The notes below the pieces were generated by a model, which did not search any database, had not been told where the DNA came from, and worked only from the letters and a program-made list of their open reading frames with translations. This document shows, piece by piece, positions 22,983-34,400 of a DNA stretch of 64,000 nucleotides (within the stretch, counting starts at the first letter, position 1; each line of letters begins with the position of its first letter). The position numbers and the translations under genes are program-made. The DNA comes from Pegea sp. RAD2-039 (lineage: Eukaryota > Chordata > Thaliacea > Salpida > Salpidae): contig JAQGEQ010000003.1 in assembly GCA_034620365.1 (NCBI GenBank), positions 620,001-684,000 of the forward strand, in the 5' to 3' direction.

Positions 22983-25401
22983 ATGGCAAGCATAAATATA
23001 AGTATTCTTTTGCTTACTTTCATTACAATCGGTAATAAAAATGTTTTTTGATTAAATAATTTTACTGACTATATCTGATCTTTCTTTTTACAGTACAAAC
23101 ACAAAACTGTCCACCAGAATGGAAACCATACAACAACAAATGCTGGTACTTTGCCACTGATACTGGTATTGGACCACCACGACTTTCATGGCACGAAGCT
23201 GAATCCTACTGTCAAACCTTTAATGGACATCTTGCCGTCTTTGAAACTAAAGATGAAGAGGTTAGATGAATTATTTTAGAATAAAAATGATTTAATTTTG
23301 AAGTTAGTTACCTTAAAACCAAATAATTTTTTTATGCAATTTATTTAAACAGGGGTAATACGGAATCATAAAAGACTTATTTTTGCAGAGATGGGTGTAC
23401 AGAGATAACATCCGACAATTCCAAGACTCTAAATGGTGGATTGGATTGAATGACATCAATTATGAGGGGAACTGGGAATGGATTGATAACAGAATCACAT
23501 ATGATCCTTCTCTTGAGTAATTATTTTATTCAGTTATCTTGATTTCTGTTTATAGTTTTTCTCATGTTTAAACCTAAGTAATTTATTTACCACGTGGCTG
23601 TCAGTTACAAATTCAACAGCTATTATAGCGATCCAAGTTTTATAAGCAAAGAGATTATTGAAGGGTCCTAGGTATCATAATTCAAAATGAATGTAGAAAG
23701 AAAAAAATAGAAAAATCAATTTGATAAATCTATTAAGAGTTTTAACATAAAACGTTTCTTTAAAGTAAAGTGTACAGAGTCTACAGTTTTGAACAAGATT
23801 ATCTATAAGGCTCATCAAAGCTCTACCTCAAAAATATTTTCTTTCGTTAAAATAGATAAAAATAACATCTTAGAAAACTGATATCTTTTGAATGAAATGA
23901 AAGCAAAAATCAAATTAGAATCTTATTCTTTAAGAAAGTGGAGAGTTGGAGAACCAAATAATGATGGAGATGAAGACTGTGTTGAAACATGGGTATTTAA
24001 ACCTGTGTACCCGGCAAGATGGAACGACCGAAGCTGTGATAGTTCTAACAGATATATTTGCTCCGCCCCATCAGGTTCTTAGCAAGCAATGAACGATTGT
24101 TAAAACTTGTGAAAAGATACCATCTTAAGATGTGTCTTCTTTTACCAGGTCAATCTTCCAGCTGTCCTCTAGACTGGACACAAATGGAAGGAACGCAGAG
24201 TTGTTACAAAGTGATGAGTGATGGACAAGCTTGGCATGATGCTGACATCGAATGCAAGTTAGTAATTAAAAATCGAATATTTGCTTCTTTCTCAATATTC
24301 TTTCAAATATTTGTTTATTTTTATTTTATTTTTGATTGAACAAGTTGCTGTTTGTATGAATAGAAAACAAGGTTCTTGGCTTGTATCCATTCAGTCTCAA
24401 GCAGAACAAACTTTTATTGAAGGACTTTTTGATAACATTGATGATACAAACTTTTTCCTTGGATACTCGGATACAGTAAAAATTGATTAATCATCATAGT
24501 CATTAAAATTAAATTTCATTAATAAATTTTAAGGCTGTACCTGGTACACTCAACTGGGTTGACCCATCGGCAGCAAATAATCCTTACAGTAACTGGAAAA
24601 GCTCCAAACCAGACCCGTGAGTTGCTTTGAAGTTGAGAAGTAAACGATGAGTGAACATTTCTGGTTTTTACAGATTGCCTTACTTTGGAAGTACGTGTAT
24701 TCGAATGATCAAAAACGACAAATACAGATGGAGTGCTGTAAAATGTTCTCAGGTTAATCAGTTTGTCTGTGAACGAGGAATAATAGGTTAACACTTTGTA
24801 TTCTTGATTATAAATTTATACTCAAAATGTTTGATGATCTTATAGGAAGCTGCCCTCGTGAATGGACTTTGTTGAATGGGAAGTGTTATGAAATTGTGAC
24901 TAACCCTAGTAGAGCTGTGACGTGGACAGATGCAAGATTTGAATGTCAAAGACTCGGAGCAGATATGCTAAAAATAGAAAAGTCCGTATTTCAATCTACT
25001 CAAAAATATGTGATTGAAACTATTTTCATTTGCAGCAATGAAGATCAAACCTTCTTTGCTTCAATTCTAGAAGCTATACGTAATGAACAAACGAAGGAAA
25101 TATGGCTTGGTGGCTCCGATATTGGTTCTGATGGTACTTTTAAGTGGTTTGATGGATCACCGATTATAAACACTTATTGGTCAGCTGGATATCCTAACAC
25201 ACCAATGAGTTTGTTGCATTTTCTTTCTATATTAAGTTTATAAAAATTTCTTTATAGATAATGAAGATGACTGTCTAACTATTTACACTGGAAAGAATAT
25301 CAACAACTGGGAGCATGGAAACTGCTTCAGAAGACTCCCATTTATCTGCACTGTGGATGAGGGAACTCAATTGTCACCTGAAAATCATGATCATATTACA
25401 A
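22983..25401 (+). other. signal peptide and CTLD1-3 of the mosaic receptor
   Basis: Exon 1 (22983-23031) codes a signal peptide, [20 protein letters not shown]1: exons 23094-23260, 23389-23516, 23935-24074; it has [18 protein letters not shown] and WNDRSC, so the Ca-dependent mannose-type site looks complete. CTLD2: 24149-24257, 24364-24475, 24534-24616, 24674-24786; KPD replaces EPN and WND is lost. CTLD3: 24846-24981, 25036-25208, 25258-25401; YPN replaces EPN and WEH replaces WND. Each domain begins at a phase-1 junction. Confidence 0.87.
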
Positions 25402-28400
25402 GTGAGTTAATATCAAATACAAAATGAGTCTGATCTTATTGATGTAGTTGATGGAAACTGTGACGAGGGTTGGAGACATTACAACGGCCATTGCTATCTT
25501 TTTTCAAACAGCACTCAAACACAAGAAGGTGCTAAGCAAGATTGCCAAATAAATGGGGCCATTTTGACCAGTATATTGGACGAAAACGAATTGAGTTTTC
25601 TCGTTGGTTGGTATCAATTTAGTTGTTCATATTTTCAATTTATCTAAAAAGTATTTTGACAATTTTATTTTACAGGTCATAGTCAGATTACCTATTGGAT
25701 AGGACTAGAAAAAGTTAACGCAAATTACGAATGGATAGATGGGAATTCATTTAGTTTTAACAATTGGGACTCAACCGCAGAAAAAAGTAAGAACTGTGTG
25801 AAGATGACAAAGAGTGGCGATTGGAAAGATGCAGGTTGTAGTGGAATGCAAACATACATTTGTAAGAAGGATGATAGTAAGTTGTACACTAATGTTTGCT
25901 TGGTTTCATAAAACTTATATTTTTGATGATTAACTTTCTGTGAAAACATTTTTCGTTTATCAAAACGTTTATCTTTGTGTACAGATGAAGGAACTGAAGT
26001 AATTTATCCACCAACATCAGGTAAAAACTGTTCAATATTTCATTTCAAAAATTGCAAAAATAGAAAATACTTATCTGCAAAAGCTTGACTTTTAACATTT
26101 CTTTGTAGTCTGTTAGTGTTTAAAATTAGCTAAGATACAAAGTCTGTTACTAGCTGATAGCAAACAACAATTGATAAAGTTAAGTTTACTAATTATCAAT
26201 CTACCTACAAAGCTAATGATATTCTCATCAGCAAATATTTTTCATCAAAATTCTGCAGACTCTGCTTATACTAATTGACTAAAATTCCTTAAGCTTATAC
26301 ATCAAAGACACTTCATATAAAGTTTACTTGATCTTAATAATATATCAACAATAATTTATAATTAATAGCGTTTATAATATATTAAAAATACAATTTTTCT
26401 CGGAATCAAAAGGTTTTACTAAAGATAAAAAATAGTTGATAAGAGTATTCTAAAATCGAAACAAAGTTATGTATGACCTTAATCACTTAAATTATTTTTT
26501 ATGTTATGTTATAAGTTTCACAATTTTTATATCAGCTTTTATTAAACTTGATTTACTAAAATATAAAAATCAACTATTTATTTTGGCTTTTAAGAACTGT
26601 TTACTTTATCATCAACTTATTACATTTTACTAGATACTTGTACATACAAGTTTATTATTCTAGAAGAAAAGTTTGATAAACTGAAGTTACCAAACTTTTT
26701 AAAATTCGAATCTATTAATCTACAACTTTAACTCAACATTAAAAGCTTTGTGTTTACAGTGCCTGGTGATTATGACAAATGTGGGGGTAATGGTTGGTTT
26801 TCTGACCCAGCGACTACTCAATGTTATTTGGTAATCTACTAAGCAACCAATAAACCAGCGTAATTAAGTTGGTCAACATTTTTAAAGATAAATTCAGAAG
26901 TGACAAGAACATGGTATGATGCGAGATATGCTTGTCAAGCTTCAGGCGGTGATTTAGCCAGCATCAATTCTCCTAATGAACAAAAATTTCTTCAAGGTTA
27001 TTAATTGTGTTTACTTGTAACCAATAGACAAACAATTTTGTTTTATATTTTCATTTTAGCTGTTTTATCTGGGGTCCCACGGTCAGCAGATATGTGGATC
27101 GGATTAATTGATGCTAATCCTTTCAAAAATGATATTTTGGATTTAGCGGACTCTGGCTGGGCTTGGTCAGACGGTAGCGCTCTCCCTTTTATAAACTGGG
27201 CCACAGGTTAGTATTTCAACGATGCAAACGTCAAAAAGTCAACAAAAAAAATTAAATTTTATCAAAACCAAAATTTTATAAATTTATCAACAAGTGAACG
27301 ATTAAACTCTGACATTTTCAAAAATATTGAATCTCTATTTTCTCAGGTGAGCCAAATGATGCCAGTGATGAAGATTGTGGCGAAATTTATGTGTCTGAGG
27401 GAGTTTGGAATGATGTAGACTGTTATGAGTTCAGACATTTCGTTTGTGAGAAACGAGGAAGAGAAGGAAGCATAGTTGGTGACCCAGATGATTTCGTTGA
27501 ATGTAAATCTCACGAAGATTGTTGCTTTAGGTTAGTTAAAATTTAAATTTGTTTCTAAATGTTGCCAATAAAATTGTTTCTTCAGACATTTAGGAGCAGA
27601 ATACGGTGGTACACTTTCAGATGATAAAATTGTTGCTTCATCAGAGTATGATTACTATTTCCGAGCCGCTAGAGGCCGCTTAAATACTCCTGATGATGTT
27701 GTTGATTTTGTAAGCAAATGTTCACAAGAGAAATGAAATTTTAGATGGTTTCATTTACAGGAAAATTTTCAAATTGGTAAAGGTCATGGAGGCTGGAAGT
27801 CTGCTAGTAATGATCAAGAACCTTGGATTCAGGTTGATTTTCCGATTTATAAAACAATAAAAGGAGTCATCACTCAGGTGCAGTTAGATGCTTGAAGATC
27901 TGAATAAACATGAAATTTACAACCATTTGTTGCTTCTAGGGGAGAAACGGAATCGGAAAGATTACTGATAGTGATTGGGTCACTAAATTTAAAGTGGCCT
28001 ACAGTGAAGACGCAAAGAGGACAGGGTCTGATGTAACCAACTGGGAATTCATCTCAGATTTAGAAGGAAATATTATTGTATGAAAGATTTAGAAATGTCT
28101 GAAAAATATACAATCAAAATGATATTGTATTAAACAGACTTTTAATGGAAATCATGATCAGAATACTCAAATAACAAACATGTTTCCTAGAGAAATTGTT
28201 GCTCTTCATATGAGGTTGTATGTCTTGGAATATTATGATGAGCCTATTATGAGGATGGAATATATAGGATGCTCTGCAGGTGATACTTTAAGTTTTATGG
28301 CCAGTGTTTTAAACCTGTACCTCTTTTTGAATTAAAATTTAGCGTGTCTAAACAGTCTGGGTATGGGGTCGGGAATATTTCTGGATTCAGCAATTAAAGC

Positions 28401-31400
28401 TTCTACAGAAACATCTGGACATGAAGCAAAGCAAGCAAGACCAAATGTGGTCACTGGTAAAGTTTATAGCACTCATGAATTTCAAGTATAAGCTAAAAAA
28501 TATTTTTATCTAAACTGTATAGGTGAGTGCTTAGTAAATGCAAATGATAATGGAGCAAGTTATCGTGGATATATCAGTAAAACAAAAAGTGGAATTGATT
28601 GCCAACCATGGAGTTCACAAACCCCACATTCACATAGCTTGTAAGTGAACTCATTAGAAAGATGATCTAAAAAATTACTTGATTTTTTGTTATTTTACTT
28701 TGATAGCACACCAGAAGATTATCCAAACGCAGGACTATTTGCAAACAGGTGTAGAAACCCTGATGGTAGAGGTGATGGACCTTGGTGTTATACTTCTGAT
28801 CCTACAATCGAGTGGGAACCATGCACAGTTCCTATATGTCCATGTAAAATATTTTGTTGTTTTTTATACTTAATAGCTTCTTGTTCATAAAATGATTTAT
28901 TGGCAGAAGTAAACGATACAACATATTTAGAAGTTTTTATTTATTTCAGCATACATACCTAGCGGTTGGGTTCCTTCTAGTCCCACAAATTCTTGGATTC
29001 AAGTTGGTTTTGGCGATTATTACAAGGTAAAGACTTCAGTTAAGCGTTGAATGCTTAGTTTTATATGATTAGAAAACATACCGCTAAAATTTATAAACAA
29101 TTATTTTTACTAAAGTTTAAATTTCATTACTTATCTCTAAAATTTTAAATTATTCTATCAAACTATTTACAAGAATAAGTAATTTATTCAAATTGTAGAT
29201 TAAAGTGTTTAATGATTAAACTTGAAAAACTTTTACTTAGGTTAATGGAATAACAATCTTTGGAAGCACAACTAACTACTTACAGACATATTCAATTGCA
29301 TTTAGTGATGACGGAGTGACATTCAGAAAGTATTTGAATGTTGCAAACAAAGAACATGTGAGATATTCTGTTGTATTCATAAAATACTCAGAATTTTTTA
29401 TTAACTTTCATAAGGTTAGCTTGCATCATTAACTTATTTTTTTATTCTTTACACAGATTTTAAAAGGTTTAGATGGAACATCTGCATATTATAGCGATAT
29501 TTTGAGAGAAGCAGTTGGTACAAAATTTTTAAGGATTTATCCAAAGTCTTCTGTTGGCAAATTAAACATGCAATTTGAGGTTATGGGTTGTTACAATGGA
29601 AGAAGAATCACTTGCACAGGTGATTAAGCTTATTTGATGTTCTGTTTATGTGAAACAGAAAATTATTTGTTACCTACGTAGATACTGCGATTGAATTTCC
29701 AAGTGATTTGGAAGAAGACGTACAAATCGATTGTCCAGCTGCATGTGCTCAAGATCTTTCAGCAGGAACAGTTTATGGAGGTGACCCAAGCTATACAGAA
29801 GTAAGAATCTTTCAATCGTAAATATTATTCAAGTAAACACTGTTTGAAATATTAAATTTACTTTCAGAACTCTGCCATTTGTCCAGCTGCTGTCCACTCT
29901 GGCACTTTAAATGACCTTCATGGTGGTCCAGTTACTTACCGCAAAGAAATTGGGCAACAATCGTATACCGGAAGTTATCAACACAACGTCATTTCACAAG
30001 AGTTCGTAATTTATTTCTTTAATTATCTACAAAGAGTAGATAATCAAAGTTTAATAATTTGTTATTTTTAGCGCTGGACACACAACAAAAGCTATTACTT
30101 TCGAAGGAAAGGGTTAGTTTGTAGAATAACTGATACTTCGACTAAACAACTTATTTCAGTTTATCGCTGTGACACTGATAACGATTGGAGAATGTGGAAA
30201 GATCATTGCTACCATCTTTCTCCAAAAGGAGTCAAAGAAAGCTGGAAAAATGCAAAAATTGCTTGTTCTGAAATAGGAGGTGACCTTATTTCGATTGAAA
30301 CACAGGGAGAAAATGACTTCATCGAAGCACTAGTAGCACAAGGAGGTTAGACCTTCGACACCTTCAGTTTACATTTTCTAAACAAATAGAGACTTATGTA
30401 AGATTGTTTGGATTTTCAGACAGAGGAGGTGATGTATGGATTGGTTTAAATGATCTTGATTTACAAAACTATTATCAATGGACTGATGGACGTCCAGTTA
30501 CGTTTACTAAATGGTCATTTAATGAGCCTAATGGTGGAGTAAGTTACAAGAAAATAAAAACAATTTGTCCATAAAATAAACCCGTTTATTTATTAGGATG
30601 AAAGATGTGTCCAGTTCATTCGATTGGAAGGCTACTGGAACGATTTAAGATGTGATAAACCTCTTCCATATATTTGTAAGAAACCTCAACAGCTACTCCC
30701 AAAACTTGATGATTCTAACTTACCTGTGGAAGAAGGTTGTGATCCTGGTTGGAAAGCTTACGGTATGAAGTTAAAGAAAGACCAACTATTTTATGAAGAG
30801 TTTTATTGAAAAGTTTTTCAAAATTACAAATTTAAACCGACTGTAGACGTTGATTGCAAAATGATTTATTAAAAGTATCAAATCTTCAGAATCATCATGT
30901 TACTCCATCAGTGATGAAGAACTTATTTATGTTTATGGGCAAGAGGTATGTGAACAACAGGGCGGTAATATGGTGAGCATTCATGATGACTATGAGCAAG
31001 CTTTTGTTCATTCTTATGTAAGTTGTTTGATCATTTGAAACATAAGACTTTAATTACGGAGATTTATACTAAGGTTGCATCGTCTCTACCAAAAGGCTTG
31101 AATTACACAGCGTGGATTGGACTTGCTGGTCGTATTACTGAAAGTGGTAAGTTTGCTTATACATGGGAAAGCAAAGAGCCTAACACATACACTAAGTGGA
31201 ACAAAGAAATGCCAGGTTAGTTTAACAAGTTTCAAGTAAATTGTATAATTTTGTTTGTAATCGACTTAATATAATTGAATAGACACAAGATTTGGATGTG
31301 TGTTTCCATTTACACGTAAAGGAAAGACTTACTACGAGTGTACAACTGAGAATCACCCTCTAAGGATGAAAGACACACCTTGGTGTAGCATGACTCCTGA

Positions 31401-34400
31401 ATTTAAGGGATTTTTTATGAACTGTGAAGACAACTCAGAATACGCTTGTGCATATTTAGATCATCTCACAGGTAAAATTAAAACTTCTCATTTTTTTAAG
31501 AGTTACTTTGTTTAAAAAAATAAAATATCTAATAGTATTGATAAGCTATTAATGGCACTTTTCATTAAGGTTTTTGGAATACTGACATCTGCGCTAAAAA
31601 CTATTACTTTATCTGTGAAAAGCCACGTGTTGGTTATGAGCAACCTAGTTATACAACACCAGACCCTTCATTGAGCTGTGCTAGTGGATGGGATGGAGAC
31701 TCAACTACATCTTACTGTTACAAGGTAAGATAAAAACAAAATTGATTCAATTGAACTAATTTGCATGGCGATAGATTGAAGAGACTGTTTATGAAGATCA
31801 AAGAAGAAGCTGGTCAGATGCTGTCTCCTACTGTCGTAGTCTTGGAGGTGATTTGGCTTCAGTTCATAATGAAAAGGAGGAGAAAGCAATTATCAAATTT
31901 GTCAGCTCGAAAAATATTTTTTCTTATGTCTACTTCTGGATTGGATTAAACAACATTAACACCGGTGAAGGTTACGAATGGAGTGATGGTAGGTGCTTTC
32001 GATCTTTTAATTATTTTAATCTACAATTAATTTAATTGGTCAGCATCTGCATATGACTATTACAATTGGAATTCTGGAGAACCAAACAATGCAGATGGTA
32101 TTGAAAACTGCGTGGAGGGCCAATTCTATGATATTACTATAGGGTAAATTTTTCTCATTATTTATCACTTGCTAATTTGTTGTTGGATTTGAGTCAGCAA
32201 TTATTCATTAATTTATAACAGATGGAATGATTTGAATTGTGATTCAAAACGAAATACAATTTGTAAAATAGCAAAAGGAATAACACCGTCGGCTCCTGCA
32301 ACTGACCCTCCATTACTAGGTTACGAAGACCCCCGTTGTTCTGATACTTCTTATAGCTGGGTAAGTGTCCACCTACAAAGCTGTGATACTTATGATCCTT
32401 TCATTATCTTTCTGAAGTCATATTTTTGTTGGATATAAGAGCTCCATACTTTGTCATCTGTAACCACGCATTAAATAAAATGAATAGACAAATAAAGATT
32501 TGATTTTGAAAATTAGGTTATCAAGTGTTTATTTATAACAGATACGATATAAACAAGAAGGAAATGGAGTTGATAAATGTTACCTGTTCAAAGATTTTGA
32601 TGAAATGTTGACGTGGAACGAAGCAAATGATCTTTGTCGATCCTTTGGAGGTTTATTAGTCTCGATTCATACTGATGAAGAAAGTAGAATGATTAGAAGC
32701 CGAACTTCTAGAAGCACCTCTAAAAGTTTTTGGATTGGTCTTCGAGTTAGTTTGTTGTTTAACATTCCGACAAAGCAAATATTCAGATTAAAATACAAAG
32801 CAGTTGCCTTAAACTCCAACAATTAATTGTTTATTACTATTTGTAGGATTCAGGAAGTCGGGTTTTTAAATGGGCCGATGATTCTGTTCTTGATTACGTC
32901 AATTGGGCTTCAGGAGAACCAAATAATTATTATGACAGCGAAGGTGAAACACTTCTATATCAAATAGAAATTTGTAAAATATCGAAATTTTACAGATTGT
33001 GGAAATATGTACAGTGACTCAGGGGAATGGAATGATGAAAACTGTGGTGCTAATAATTACTTCATCTGTGAAAAATTTATGAATTCACAGTCTGTTACGA
33101 TCCCACCAACCCCACCACAAAGTGGCTATTGTCCTGCAGGTAAGAAATAAATTCTAAATACTATTGATGTTTATGAAACTTTTAAAGGTTTCACTGAGTT
33201 TGGAAACAATTGTTATATGAGCAGTGAATCAGTTATAATGAATTGGGATAATGCAAGAGAATGGTGTCAGAGTAAAGGAGCAGATTTGCTCGCAATCACT
33301 AACCAATATGAACAAGTAAAAACTTTAAATAATCACCTTAACAATCTTTAGAATTGTCCTCAGTAGATACCATTGTTTACATGAAAAACTAAAGCTCTAA
33401 GTTATCAAAAATATTCAACAATGTATTAAAACTAATTTTCTTGTAGTCTTGGCTTTACAACTTCCTTTGGGGTGATGCAAACAACTTCTGGACAGGTCTT
33501 ACGGATCGGGGTGTTGGTTATTTTATATGGATAGATGGTACAGATATCACTTATACTAATTGGCAACCTGGAGAACCTAGCAGCGCAGAGGTAGGAAATC
33601 AGTTTCTAAGTATACAAGCCCACACTTTTACATTTCCACTAGAAATAGTTGATATGCTTCTTGTTGTAAATTGTTGAAAGCAACGAATGTTAATTAGAGT
33701 TTTTGGGTTTTTTTATTATCAGGAAGGATGTGTTGAAATGAGGATTGACTCAAATCAAAAGGGAACGTGGAATGATTTACCTTGTGAAAATGAACTACCA
33801 TTTGCTTGCTATGTAAGAAAAGGTCCCGTTGCTGCTCCACCAGCCACAGTTAGTCCTATTGGCTGTCCTGCCGGCTTTTACACATCTGAAAATAGTAAGA
33901 GTTGCTTTAAATGGATGAGCCAAGCTACATCTTGGGACAGTGCACGATCATCTTGTCAGGCTTTGGGTTAGTCTCATGTAAACAAAACTAGAAAATTTTT
34001 AACTTTAAATTGTTTACAGGCGACGGAATCGATCTTGCAAGCGTTCAAGAAACATTTGATAATGAATTATTGTTCAGTTGGTTTTTCCAAAAGGACACCG
34101 TGTCAGCTGCTTGGCTTGGCCTACAGTTTGAATTAGTAAACTTATTGTTGTTGCAAGTAATAAAATGTTATCGTAAATTAATTTTATAGAATGATGCAGA
34201 TGCTAGAGTCAAGTATACATGGTCAGACGGTTGGCCCTTGACATTTACTGCCTGGGACGTTGGACAACCATCTGGTTCGGCTCTTCAAACAGGTTCTGGA
34301 TGTGTAAAGATCAACAGGTAATGATATTGATCAAAATTTACTTTAAAAAAAATTGCTTTAATAATTTTATTATTTTTTTGAAGCCTAGTAAGAATTTGTT

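Noticed and set aside
31701-31949. Overlapping ORFs on both strands within CTLD8
   Set aside because: The phase-consistent exon 31775-31988 carries the lectin motifs ([23 protein letters not shown]); the other frames are shadows.
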